From contig JAGBPZ010000132.1 in assembly GCA_017633115.1 (NCBI GenBank), positions 1-36,290 on the forward strand: 36,290 nucleotides of DNA, in the 5' to 3' direction. Every line of letters starts with the position of its first letter. Positions within the stretch are counted from its first letter, which is position 1. This document shows, one piece after another, positions 16,708 to 24,945 of this stretch. Below the pieces are notes generated by a model. That model was not told where the DNA came from and made no database searches. It saw nothing but the letters and a program-made list of their open reading frames with translations. The position numbers were made by a program, and so were the translations under genes. Source of the stretch: Erysipelotrichaceae bacterium (GTDB taxonomy: Bacteria; Bacillota_I; Bacilli_A; Erysipelotrichales; Coprobacillaceae).

Positions 16708-17598
16708 TTAAGCATTTTCGTACATCTGTTTGTAGTTATATAATGCACCAATTAAATTAGAATCGTTTTTGAACTTACAAACAACAATTTGTGGTTTATG
16801 CATTTGGAAAGTATTGTTGTAAATAATGTCGATATATTTACGGATGCCTTCAACAAAGCTTGGCTGTGCAGAGACACCACCACCAATACAAATGACATCA
16901 GGATCAACAATACACTGCAGATTATAACACTGACAGGCAATATTGAAGAACCAGTCATTCATTAAGGCTACAATTTCTTCACGTCCATTAAGATAATAAT
17001 TAAACAATTGTTCACCATTGATATCTTCGCCAATCAATTTTTTAGCTTTGGCAAGAATACCGATTGTCGAATAATAGAAACCAAACTGACTAATCTTCAT
17101 ATTAGCGAAATCTGGGTGTGTGATCTGGAAACTCGCTTCACCTGCCATCAAATTGCCTCCGTGGATGACATGTTTATTAATGACGTTGCCGCCAGCAATA
17201 CCTGTACCAAATGCCAGAATCGAACTGTTTTGATAATCCTTGGCTGCGCCAATCCAAGCTTCAGCTAAAGCAGCACATTTACCATCATTTTCAACTGCAA
17301 CATTAATGCCATCACAACGTTTGGACATTTCTTTACCAATTTCCATGCCATGCAAACACTTAACTGCACCACCAGTAATTTGTTTTCCAGCTTCAACATC
17401 AACTAAACCAGGAATACTAAAGGCAATCCCTTTGATTCCTTTATTTTTATATGCTTGATAGACATCTACCATTGATTGTAAAAAGCCTTCTGCATCATCA
17501 ATAGTTGTAGGTATTTTATCTTTTTCTAATACTTCGCCATGATCATTCAATAAGCCATATTTTATAAATGTTCCACCAACATCAAATACTAAATACAT
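16708..17598 (-). CDS. ROK-family sugar kinase
   Basis: ATP-dependent sugar kinase of the ROK family; glucose, a beta-glucoside or an aminosugar are possible substrates. 296 residues from ATG 17598, placed 6 bases after AAGGAGG; the ATG at 17604 touches the SD and is unlikely. Visible: phosphate-binding FDVGGTFIKYGLL (4-16), catalytic Asp in VENDGKCAALAEAW, second phosphate loop FGTGIAGG, and CIGGGVSAQP. The usual ROK zinc signature CxCGxxGCxE is absent; the equivalent region has HPDFANMKISQFG without cysteines, as in some Firmicute beta-glucoside kinases. No transporter or glycosidase is adjacent, so the substrate cannot be inferred from context. Confidence 0.9.
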   Translation of the reverse strand: MYLVFDVGGTFIKYGLLNDHGEVLEKDKIPTTIDDAEGFLQSMVDVYQAYKNKGIKGIAFSIPGLVDVEAGKQITGGAVKCLHGMEIGKEMSKRCDGINVAVENDGKCAALAEAWIGAAKDYQNSSILAFGTGIAGGNVINKHVIHGGNLMAGEASFQITHPDFANMKISQFGFYYSTIGILAKAKKLIGEDINGEQLFNYYLNGREEIVALMNDWFFNIACQCYNLQCIVDPDVICIGGGVSAQPSFVEGIRKYIDIIYNNTFQMHKPQIVVCKFKNDSNLIGALYNYKQMYENA

Positions 17599-17629
17599 AC
17601 TCATCCTCCTTCGTTTTCATTACAATTCT

Positions 17630-17659
17630 ATTATAATCTTTAAGCATTTCTTGCTTCAA
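17630..17659 (-). promoter_or_regulatory. Promoter of the ROK kinase gene with a palindrome over the -35
   Basis: TTGAAG (17659-17654), 18-base spacer, TATAAT (17635-17630) on the minus strand. A 15-base palindrome, TTCTTGCTTCAAGAA (17648-17662), covers the -35 and could be an operator. Confidence 0.6.
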
Positions 17660-17670
17660 GAAAATGGTAT

Positions 17671-17707
17671 AAAAAAAGAAAAGCAGAACATTAGTTCACA
17701 CTTTTCT
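17671..17707 (-). terminator. Terminator after the MATE gene
   Basis: Imperfect hairpin: AGAAAAG (17707-17701) pairs with CTTTTCT (17683-17677), with an inner GAAC/GTTC pair and TAAT loop, then TTTTTTAT on the minus strand. Confidence 0.75.
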
Positions 17708-17709
17708 GA

Positions 17710-19095
17710 TTAGGAATCAATTTGTTGGAATGACTGAAATTGAGGTTTTGTAGTGATGAATCTGATGGCGTAGTAGAAGATCATATAAGAAGCAATAACA
17801 TTCAATATATCAGCTGTAACCTGAGTCAAGACAACCCCATTCATACCAAACAATGCATTAAAGATGAATAATATAGGAATATTCAAACATAACTGTCTGA
17901 TCACTGCCAACAATAATGAATATGGACCTTCATCAACTGATTGAAAGAAATGGACCATATGGAAACTTAAAAACATAAACGGTGTTGCGAAACAGCGACG
18001 ACGAAGATAAAGAGTTCCATAGTCAATGGTTGTTGCATCATTGATAAATATATTAATGATATAAGGTGCTAAAACATAGTAAAGAACAACACTTATAATT
18101 GAGACAATAAGTCCATATGTTCTTGCCGTCTTAAAGAAATCAAGCATACGCTTTTTATTTCCCTGTGCGTAGTTATAAGCCACCAGTGGTACCATCCCCA
18201 GACAGATTCCAATACCAATATTAAGTGGTAAACGTTCAACCTTTAAAACTATACCAATGGCTGCAAGTTCATAATCACCATGCATAGCTGATAGTTTATT
18301 AATGACAATATTAGTTAAATCAAACAAGAACAAACTTAATGCTGCAGGAATACCAACCAAGAACAATGATTTGACCGAATCCCGCCTGATACTTTCAAAT
18401 CGTCTAGGAATCATCAGGATATCACTGTCTGATTTAATGTAAACATTGAAGAAATAAATACAAACAATAAAGTTTGACAACATTGTTGCAATCGCAGCAC
18501 CCATGACCTGAAAACCATCCGGAAGGATTACGAACATAAAAAGCGGATCTAAGAAGACATTTAACAGTCCACCCATCGATAAACCAAAGCCTGCTTCATG
18601 GGAATAACCAATGTTACGTACCATAAAACTCATTGTGTTGGCAAGTACCGTCGGAATTCCACCTATGACTACTACAAACATTAAATATTGACGGGCATAA
18701 TTAAGAGTATCATCACTTGCGCCAAGAAATCTAAGCATTGGTGTCATAAAGACAAAGCAGAACAGTGAGAAGACGCCAGCACAAATAATAGACATTATAA
18801 ATGAATAATTTGAAACCTTTTTGGCTTCTTCTTCATCATGAATTCCCATTAATCTAACAGCCAATGACCCGCCACCAACACCAAACAGATTAGCTAAAGC
18901 GGAAAGCATGAGATAAACAGTTGACACAAGTGAGAGTGCTGCAACCATATAGTGGTTGTTTGTTCGTCCGATATACCAGGTATCAGCTATATTGTAGATG
19001 AGAATTATTAATTGCGAAATAATCGTGGGGATACACATTTTTCTAAGCGCATGGCTTATGCTTGCAGTTTCAAATAATGCATTTGTATCATTCAA
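17710..19095 (-). CDS. MATE-family multidrug/Na+ efflux protein
   Basis: Twelve-segment membrane exporter of the MATE superfamily, expected to expel cationic compounds in exchange for Na+ or H+. About 461 residues. Two similar halves: ALRKMCIPTIISQLIILIYN near the start and SLFLVGIPAALSLFLFDLTN at the start of the second half; FGVGGGSLAVRLMG is typical. The start is uncertain. The frame is open to 19119, but the only good ribosome site, AAAGGGGTGA, sits 5 bases before TTG 19095, so TTG is preferred. A -10-like TATAAT lies at 19138-19133. Substrate unknown. Confidence 0.9.
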   Translation of the reverse strand: MNDTNALFETASISHALRKMCIPTIISQLIILIYNIADTWYIGRTNNHYMVAALSLVSTVYLMLSALANLFGVGGGSLAVRLMGIHDEEEAKKVSNYSFIMSIICAGVFSLFCFVFMTPMLRFLGASDDTLNYARQYLMFVVVIGGIPTVLANTMSFMVRNIGYSHEAGFGLSMGGLLNVFLDPLFMFVILPDGFQVMGAAIATMLSNFIVCIYFFNVYIKSDSDILMIPRRFESIRRDSVKSLFLVGIPAALSLFLFDLTNIVINKLSAMHGDYELAAIGIVLKVERLPLNIGIGICLGMVPLVAYNYAQGNKKRMLDFFKTARTYGLIVSIISVVLYYVLAPYIINIFINDATTIDYGTLYLRRRCFATPFMFLSFHMVHFFQSVDEGPYSLLLAVIRQLCLNIPILFIFNALFGMNGVVLTQVTADILNVIASYMIFYYAIRFITTKPQFQSFQQIDS

Positions 19096-19161
19096 CTTTA
19101 TCACCCCTTTGATCAACAAAAAACAATTGCCTATTATAAATATTGACTTATTTTATATATT

Positions 19162-19200
19162 AAAAAATGGCTCAGAGTGAGATGTCCTATCTTTCTGAGC
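19162..19200 (-). terminator. Terminator after the cysteine-rich membrane protein gene
   Basis: Stem GCTCAGA (19170-19176) / TCTGAGC (19194-19200) with an inner AGAT/ATCT stem, followed by ATTTTTTA on the minus strand. Confidence 0.8.
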
Positions 19201-19225
19201 TATAGATATTTGATTTGTTCCTATA

Positions 19226-19999
19226 CTAATCGATGAGACGAGGATTACGTAGTTTTTGACAATACTGCGTGCAGAGCTTATCTGTACAATTAGCGCATGA
19301 TAATGTAACATTTGAGATTTCCCAGAAACGTTCCGGATGGATGAGAGTTGCCATTTCCCATACAAACCATACAATCGCTGAAATCACGATGCAGCTTATT
19401 GGGAAAAATCCTTTAATATAAATCATTGGTGTAAACATCATCAGATGATCCCAATTAAATATTCGACAAGTTGTGCAACATTGATTTTTCATGATCAATC
19501 TAAATGGACACCATACAAGAATACAGATCAAGTCACAAACATAAAACGCAACGGTCATCATAAACAATACAGCATCATTATAAAGATGATAAATTCTACC
19601 GATAGTAATGATAACGATTGCTGTCGCCCATATTAAAAAGACAATATACGCAGACTTTGTCGTTTCAATAATATGTCTTTTGATTCTTTCGACTGGAATC
19701 ATTGCGTGATTAGCTTTAAAGCGAAATTTAAAAAGTTTCTGTGATCCTAAAGCAATCGCACTTTTAGATGGTATGATTTGATAGACCATGTCAATCATCC
19801 AAAGAATCCATAGTACATGATAGATTGTGAAACTTTTGAAGAAGTTCCATCCGTAAAGAATATTTAGAGATGAAGGATGTCTAATTGTCATATAAAGACA
19901 TATGAAAAAGACAAAAACACGGAATACGAGTTTAATCATGTAGGTTCGTCTTATTTTTGACATTTTTGGTTTCGTTCCAATAATTTGTTTTGCTTCCAT
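19226..19999 (-). CDS. Unrecognised polytopic membrane protein with two cysteine clusters
   Basis: I cannot name the family. 257 residues from ATG 19999 (AAGG 9 bases upstream). GTG 20044 is in frame but lies upstream of a TATAAT at about 20020, so it is less likely. About five membrane segments: roughly 21-40, 58-77, 116-138, 145-165 and 190-220. Two cysteine groups stand out: QCCTTCRIFNWD between late membrane segments, and a C-terminal tail with C-x2-C-x4-C-x3-C (SCANCTDKLCTQYC). This suggests a metal or Fe-S site at the membrane face, but no function can be assigned. Own terminator downstream; separate from MATE. Confidence 0.75.
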   Translation of the reverse strand: MEAKQIIGTKPKMSKIRRTYMIKLVFRVFVFFICLYMTIRHPSSLNILYGWNFFKSFTIYHVLWILWMIDMVYQIIPSKSAIALGSQKLFKFRFKANHAMIPVERIKRHIIETTKSAYIVFLIWATAIVIITIGRIYHLYNDAVLFMMTVAFYVCDLICILVWCPFRLIMKNQCCTTCRIFNWDHLMMFTPMIYIKGFFPISCIVISAIVWFVWEMATLIHPERFWEISNVTLSCANCTDKLCTQYCQKLRNPRLID

Positions 20000-20137
20000 T
20001 CTGTAGACCTTACTTTGATTTTGATTATAAAGAAATCTTCCCACAATTTGACCAAATGTTCAATTGTTTTTATTCATTTCATATCTTTGGTAATGATCCA
20101 AGTATCGTTAATAGGTTTAAAACAGTTTTTAAATCAT

Positions 20138-20539
20138 TTAAATGTCGATTTCTAATTTGAGAATGTTTTCAAATGGAATTGTTTGTTTTCCACAATGTAA
20201 ACAATGATTATAAAGATCAATTTTTGTCACATAATCATTGATTTGTCTAATCGATCCACCACTTTTATTATGATCAGCCACAAAATAATCAATAAAGATC
20301 TTTGGTATTTCTAAAGTCAATAATACATTAAGCTTTTCATTAATTTGAGTAATTGCTTCGTCACTTAATATAGGTTGAGTATCTGTATATCGGGCAACTT
20401 CCTTCACCTGATCATCATAGCCTTTTAATGCTGCAAATGGAGCAAACTGTGCAGCGCGGTTGTCTATACTCATTGGTTTATGTTTTAAATGGAAATCAAT
20501 GTCAATGATATCATCATAACGATGGCTATGTTTAATCAT
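20138..20539 (-). CDS. YolD-like family protein
   Basis: 133-residue protein of the YolD-like family, recognised by RAAQFAPFAALKGYDDQV (28-45) and its LTLEIPKIFIDYF region. In Firmicutes such genes are typically paired with a Y-family polymerase of the UvrX/YqjW kind, often on plasmids or phages; the molecular role is not settled. Its ATG overlaps the polymerase stop by 4 bases (ATGA), so the two are co-translated. A CxxC (LHCGKQ) near the C-terminus follows a DYVTKIDLYNHC segment. Confidence 0.9.
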   Translation of the reverse strand: MIKHSHRYDDIIDIDFHLKHKPMSIDNRAAQFAPFAALKGYDDQVKEVARYTDTQPILSDEAITQINEKLNVLLTLEIPKIFIDYFVADHNKSGGSIRQINDYVTKIDLYNHCLHCGKQTIPFENILKLEIDI

Positions 20540-22032
20540 GCCTTATGACCTCCAATCTGTTCATTACGTTCTCTTGCCGTAGCACCTTCCTGATAACTTG
20601 AAAGTTTTAAAACGGAATTTTTACCAAACTTCTCTTTAATTTTAATAAGTGTTTCCTGAAGTTCCTTTTCTTCCTGTAATTCTTGATCAAGCTTTTCATC
20701 CTTGGCTTCCTGGTGTGGATCTACTGTAAAAAGATTCAGTTGCTCATAATGGTCGATTTTGGCTTCGTCACTGCCAAATGGAACAACGTGAGCAGCTGTA
20801 ATACTTAAACGTCTGATTAATAAATGTTTTTTAACAATGCGATCGTATAATTTTAATGTCGCTTCATTAATCAATTTCGTAGAAGCCGTAAAACGTTCAA
20901 GATTTTGTGAACCATGTGCTGATTTAGGAACATTACGTCCATAAAAATCGGTTTTAATTTCTCCTGTATAACTGTCATTGATATTACTGATATCATAGCC
21001 TATTGAAATCACAATCTGGTTAGTAACCAACCCTTTTGCTACTAAATCAAGTGATAATGCCTCACTCATTTCCTGCATAACGATTCGTCCTTTATAGAAG
21101 TCATATGGTTCAGGTAATACCTGTCCAGCGCCCAAACTATTATTAGATGGCTTATAAGCTTTAATAGCAGGCATTGTACATGATTCATAGCCCCATGCAT
21201 GGTCGATGAGCAGTTCTGCATTGACACCAAATTCCTTGAATAATTCATCTTCATGTGCAAGTGAATAACGGGCTATATCTCCCATTGTATAAAGATGATA
21301 TTTCTCCAAGCGCTTTTTATAGCCTCTGCCTACACGCCAGAAATCAGTAATCGGACGATGATCCCATAAATAATGACGATAACTTTTGATATCAAGTTCA
21401 GCAATTCTTACACCATCAGCATCGGCTTGTTGATGTTTTGCCCAAATATCCATCGCTACTTTACACAAATATAGATTGGGTCCAATCCCAGCTGTTGCTG
21501 TAATCCCAGTTGTATGGAGAACATCCTGAATCATAGTCATCGCAAATTGATGAGCTGTCATTTTATAGGTATTTAAATATGGAGTTGCATCAATAAAGAC
21601 TTCATCAATTGAATAAACATGAATATCTTCAGGTGCGACATATTTTAAATAAATAGAATAGATCTCCGCACTGCGTTCCATGTATTTGGCCATCTGTGGT
21701 GTTGCAACTAAATAATCCAGTTTAAGTTGACGGTTTTGTGCTAAATCTAATTGATTATAAGAGCTTTTAGTGAACTCTTTTAAACCTGATTTGCGTAATC
21801 GTTTTTGATTAATGGCATCAACTTTTTGGATCACTTCATATAAACGACTTCTACCTGATAGTCCATATTCTTTAAGTGATGGTGAAACAGCCAGACATAT
21901 TGTTTTTTCAGTTCGACTCATATCTGCCACCACAAGATTGGTTGTCAATGGATCAAGATGTCTTTCAACACATTCGACCGATGCATAAAAGGATTTTAAG
22001 TCAATTGCGATATAAGTTTTATTTTGACTCAT
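20536..22032 (-). CDS. Y-family translesion DNA polymerase (UvrX/UmuC-like)
   Basis: Error-prone polymerase predicted to copy past DNA lesions. 498 residues. Catalytic carboxylates are intact: Asp11 (AIDLKSFYASVE) and Asp143-Glu144 (YSIDEVFID). HhH-type thumb around 225-285, little-finger domain to about 415, and a beta-clamp binding motif QLNLF at 431-435. The C-terminus continues with a Glu/Gln-rich helix (440-465). SD GAGGTGA is upstream of ATG 22032. It lies 40 bases after a GNAT gene and overlaps the yolD-like gene. No LexA-type box was found upstream, although SOS control is common for this family. Confidence 0.93.
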   Translation of the reverse strand: MSQNKTYIAIDLKSFYASVECVERHLDPLTTNLVVADMSRTEKTICLAVSPSLKEYGLSGRSRLYEVIQKVDAINQKRLRKSGLKEFTKSSYNQLDLAQNRQLKLDYLVATPQMAKYMERSAEIYSIYLKYVAPEDIHVYSIDEVFIDATPYLNTYKMTAHQFAMTMIQDVLHTTGITATAGIGPNLYLCKVAMDIWAKHQQADADGVRIAELDIKSYRHYLWDHRPITDFWRVGRGYKKRLEKYHLYTMGDIARYSLAHEDELFKEFGVNAELLIDHAWGYESCTMPAIKAYKPSNNSLGAGQVLPEPYDFYKGRIVMQEMSEALSLDLVAKGLVTNQIVISIGYDISNINDSYTGEIKTDFYGRNVPKSAHGSQNLERFTASTKLINEATLKLYDRIVKKHLLIRRLSITAAHVVPFGSDEAKIDHYEQLNLFTVDPHQEAKDEKLDQELQEEKELQETLIKIKEKFGKNSVLKLSSYQEGATARERNEQIGGHKA

Positions 22033-22072
22033 GTCTGTTTCACCTCTTTTCTTAGTTCATTTTCATAATTTA

Positions 22073-22636
22073 TTATTTAGTTTTCAACCATTCATCTCTG
22101 AGAAGACTATAAACACATACATCGGCGATACCATTATTTGATAATGCAGCCTGACGTAAAGTACCTTCATATGTCAATCCACATCTTTTCATAACACTGC
22201 CAGAGCGAGGATTATCGATATCATGTTTCGCCTGAATGCGATTGGCTTTTAAAACTGTAAAAAAATAATCGATTAATACACTAAAGGCTTCCGAAGTAAT
22301 TCCCTGATGCCACCATTGTTGTCCGATGCAATAGCCTATTTCAACCGCATTCGTTTGATCATCATAATTGACAATTGAAATTGAACCAATTGGCTCATTG
22401 ATGTCTTTAAGGACAATGGCCCATTGATAAAAATCACATTCTTCATAGTGACTGGACCATTCTTTTAGAACTTCATTTGTCACTTTGATTGTTTGATGAG
22501 GTGCCCATGTTAAATAACGCGTCACTTTTTCATCATTACACCAGTTACGAAAAGCCGGCTCTGCATCTTCGACTTTAAATTGTCTTAATAGCAAACGCAT
22601 TGTTTCTAATGTTTGAGTACCTGAATGTTTTAACAT
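22073..22636 (-). CDS. GNAT N-acetyltransferase, RimJ/RimL type
   Basis: 187-residue acetyl-CoA-dependent acetyltransferase; substrate unknown. Visible: LETMRLLLRQFKVEDAEPAF start, IGSISIVNYDDQTNAVEIGYCIGQQWWHQGITSEA (substrate strand then the acetyl-CoA loop, with QGIT replacing the usual RGxG/A), and NPRSGSVMKRCGLTYEG. ATG 22636 is chosen with GGAGG 5 bases upstream; the in-frame GTG at 22648 is inside the duplicated SD GGAGGTGGAGG. It precedes the Y-family polymerase by 40 bases without a terminator and may be co-transcribed. Confidence 0.88.
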   Translation of the reverse strand: MLKHSGTQTLETMRLLLRQFKVEDAEPAFRNWCNDEKVTRYLTWAPHQTIKVTNEVLKEWSSHYEECDFYQWAIVLKDINEPIGSISIVNYDDQTNAVEIGYCIGQQWWHQGITSEAFSVLIDYFFTVLKANRIQAKHDIDNPRSGSVMKRCGLTYEGTLRQAALSNNGIADVCVYSLLRDEWLKTK

Positions 22637-22720
22637 AGTTACCTCCACCTCCTGTCTATTGTCTTATTTTACCATAAATCAATGATTCAATTATAATCTT
22701 TACTCATAAAGATAAAGTTA

Positions 22721-22758
22721 TCAAAATAAAAAAACGATCAATAGCATGTTGATCGTTT
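22721..22758 (-). terminator. Terminator after the hypothetical gene at 22763
   Basis: Perfect 10-bp stem AAACGATCAA (22732-22741) / TTGATCGTTT (22749-22758), 7-base loop, then TTTTATTTTG on the minus strand. Confidence 0.9.
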
Positions 22759-22762
22759 AACA

Positions 22763-23236
22763 TTATTGCCAGTTAAATGTCGATGTCATTTGTTGCCACT
22801 CAGTAGCAGCCTGATCCTTCAAAGAATCCCTGACATAAACATAGAAGTAATAAATTGTTTTTTTATATTTCACGACATAAGTCGTACAAGACATATCAAT
22901 ATCATGTGCATGATAATAATAACTAAATCCATCAGCTATTTGTCCACCAAATTTTTCTTTAATAAATCCTCTGAGCTGATAATTATAAGGTGCGTTAGCT
23001 CTTCTTATTGCTTTTTCAGATTTCATAATGATGTCCTTCGTATTCAGCATCATTGCAGCAAATCCATTAATGTTTTTGTGAGCAATAGAGATAATCACAT
23101 GTGATTCTGGATGAGTTAAGCAGACATCACAAGGGCCACCTAGAAATTTGAGTTCCTGCATCTCTGCATCCGTCATTGGACGATAAGATTCAGGATAGTC
23201 AAAAGATAAATTATTATTGATTAAAATTGATTTCAT
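22763..23236 (-). CDS. Hypothetical protein
   Basis: 157 residues, no signal peptide or membrane segment. The opening ILINNNLSFDYPESYRPMTDAEM resembles small cytoplasmic proteins seen in other gut Firmicutes that begin with a 'FDYPE' strand, but I cannot name a family. Alternating strands (HVIISIAHK, TTYVVKYKKTIYYFYVYV) suggest an alpha/beta fold. It lies 30 bases after the membrane-protein gene at 23267 and precedes a strong terminator, so the two probably form one transcript. Confidence 0.75.
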   Translation of the reverse strand: MKSILINNNLSFDYPESYRPMTDAEMQELKFLGGPCDVCLTHPESHVIISIAHKNINGFAAMMLNTKDIIMKSEKAIRRANAPYNYQLRGFIKEKFGGQIADGFSYYYHAHDIDMSCTTYVVKYKKTIYYFYVYVRDSLKDQAATEWQQMTSTFNWQ

Positions 23237-23266
23237 AATAAATTAATCCTTAAAACAGAGATTCTA

Positions 23267-23761
23267 TCAAGGGAATAGAATATGAAATAAATTCTCTGAT
23301 ATTTCTTTCTTAATAGCTTTCCACTTACCAGAGAGCCATAAATGAATTATAAACAATACGCATAAGCCATAAATAACAAGTAAAACAGTTTTTAGGATGG
23401 CATGCATCTTAAACAAAGACAATACGTTGATGCCGATAAATAGAAACAGGCACATAAATGCCAAATAGTTTCTAAATCTGATTACATCACTTGATACCAT
23501 CATGCGATCAAAGAATTCTCCTCTGCTGACAATAATTAACAGAATTGGTAATATGACAGCGTAACAGACAGTTTCTCTAACTGTAAATGGAAAGTTGAGC
23601 ATGTCAAATAAACCTTTGACAATGGCAATCGCAAATACAATGTCAACGATGAATGACAGCTTAATTACCATTGAGGCTTCGTTATTCTCATTTTCATTAT
23701 CGAGGAGTTCCTGATCATCAATGACGATAATATCATCTTCTCTTTTTTCTTCCTCTATCAT
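23267..23761 (-). CDS. Hypothetical membrane protein
   Basis: 164 residues from ATG 23761, which has AAGGAG 11 bases upstream; the in-frame ATG at 23785 precedes that SD. The N-terminal 30 residues are strongly acidic (EEEKREDD, DDQELLDNENENNE), then four membrane segments (about 33-52, 60-77, 100-117, 123-141) and a short basic end. No family recognised. The upstream region holds a perfect 17-base palindrome at 23805-23821. Confidence 0.7.
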   Translation of the reverse strand: MIEEEKREDDIIVIDDQELLDNENENNEASMVIKLSFIVDIVFAIAIVKGLFDMLNFPFTVRETVCYAVILPILLIIVSRGEFFDRMMVSSDVIRFRNYLAFMCLFLFIGINVLSLFKMHAILKTVLLVIYGLCVLFIIHLWLSGKWKAIKKEISENLFHILFP

Positions 23762-23804
23762 ATTTGTAGACACTCCTTGTGACATAAAATATATTATCTA
23801 TTAT

Positions 23805-23821
23805 CATAAAATGATTTTATG
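23805..23821. repeat. 17-base perfect palindrome, possible operator
   Basis: CATAAAAT-G-ATTTTATG, 44 bases upstream of the membrane-protein start. AT-rich symmetry in a promoter region could be a regulator site; no known regulator matches with certainty. Confidence 0.4.
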
Positions 23822-23924
23822 TTTTTCCATAACAAAACGTTATCTTCCTATAATATAAAAATAACACATTTTATGCACTAAAATAAACAGAATTTAAAGA
23901 AAATTTGAAATTTCACATAATACA

Positions 23925-23962
23925 TTTATTAAAAATATAAACGGCAGTTTTACCTGCCGTTT
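23925..23962 (-). terminator. Terminator after the HTH regulator gene
   Basis: 9-bp stem AAACGGCAG (23939-23947) / CTGCCGTTT (23954-23962), 6-base loop, then TATATTTTTAATAA on the minus strand. Confidence 0.82.
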
Positions 23963-23970
23963 CCTATTTA

Positions 23971-24843
23971 TTATTCATGTCTACCAATAACAAGTTCGCT
24001 TTTAAAGCCATTAAGTTCAATAATAGTATCTACATCTTCAGGTTTCAGTGCTTCATCATAGTCAAATTCATAACTGATTGCTGTCTTAATGCCTTTAGCG
24101 ATAGTAGCAAACTCAAGATCTTTTGGAAGGTACATTCTTGATGTAGATGAAATCTGATTGATGTCCAGTTTACCTGTAAAATTATCGACGTTAATTAACA
24201 TGTCAAGATTACAGTTGACTTCAACATGAGACTGAACATTAGTGATTGTCAATTGTTCAATTTTACCATCAAATTCTACATCTTCACAATTAAGCTCAGA
24301 TAAAACAAGTTCATGTGTATTAACAGCAAATTCACAATCATAAATATATTTCTCTGGTAAGACAACTTCAACGACAAGTCCCTGTTTACACTGAGTAATA
24401 GAAATATCATTAAGTCTTTTTAAGTTAATGTCGATACGACTTCTAACATCATCAATTTTGACTTTCATATTTGATGATAAGGTTTCAATTTCGTTTGAGT
24501 AAAGATTGACTAACAGTTTCTCACCATCAGTGCTTCTGATTTTTACCATTGAAGCTGTATCAAGTGATACATCAAATTTTTTTGGTTCATCAATATCATA
24601 CTCAGTGACGCTTTCATATAAATAACTCTTTCCTTTAATAGCGCCCTTTTCTGCGGTCAATAATTCATCGATTGTGATATTAAATAAATGTGCGATTTCA
24701 ATTATATTTTCAACTTCAGGCATCCCTCTTTCTGTCTCCCATTTAGTGACTGCCTGTCTTGATACATTAAGTTTGTCTGCCAGAGTTTCCTGTGACATAC
24801 CATGTGATTTTCTAAGTTCTTTTAATTGATCTGCAAAGCTCAT
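23971..24843 (-). CDS. XRE-family HTH regulator with beta-rich (DUF4097-like) C-terminus
   Basis: 290 residues from ATG 24843 (AAAGGAGGA upstream; ATG 24870 rejected for that reason). The N-terminal Cro/CI helix-turn-helix (about 3-60) is standard: QLKELRKSHGMSQETLADKLNVSRQAVTKWETERGMPEV. After a linker (about 65-90), the rest (90-285) is short alternating strands such as KIRSTDGEKLLVNL, LVVEVVLPEKY, EQLTITNVQSHVEVN, reminiscent of DUF4097/adhesin-like solenoid domains that are usually outside the cell in other proteins. There is no membrane segment. Likely a one-component regulator, perhaps autoregulatory; no clear target nearby. Confidence 0.88.
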   Translation of the reverse strand: MSFADQLKELRKSHGMSQETLADKLNVSRQAVTKWETERGMPEVENIIEIAHLFNITIDELLTAEKGAIKGKSYLYESVTEYDIDEPKKFDVSLDTASMVKIRSTDGEKLLVNLYSNEIETLSSNMKVKIDDVRSRIDINLKRLNDISITQCKQGLVVEVVLPEKYIYDCEFAVNTHELVLSELNCEDVEFDGKIEQLTITNVQSHVEVNCNLDMLINVDNFTGKLDINQISSTSRMYLPKDLEFATIAKGIKTAISYEFDYDEALKPEDVDTIIELNGFKSELVIGRHE

Positions 24844-24868
24844 ATGTCTTTCCTCCTTTGTCAATTTC

Positions 24869-24896
24869 ATTTTAGCTTAGCCACCCTTAAATACAA
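24869..24896 (-). promoter_or_regulatory. Candidate promoter of the HTH regulator gene
   Basis: TTGTAT (24896-24891), 16-base spacer, TAAAAT (24874-24869) on the minus strand, 26 bases before ATG 24843. Confidence 0.5.
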
Positions 24897-24915
24897 GAAA
24901 CATGTGTAAACAATC

Positions 24916-24945
24916 GTAGAAAAAAATGCTACTTTACGTAGCATT
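24916..24945 (-). terminator. Orphan intrinsic terminator
   Basis: Perfect 8-bp stem AATGCTAC (24925-24932) / GTAGCATT (24938-24945), 5-base loop, then TTTTCTAC on the minus strand (seven T in a row counting the stem end). The nearest upstream gene already has its own terminator 150 bases earlier. Confidence 0.75.
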
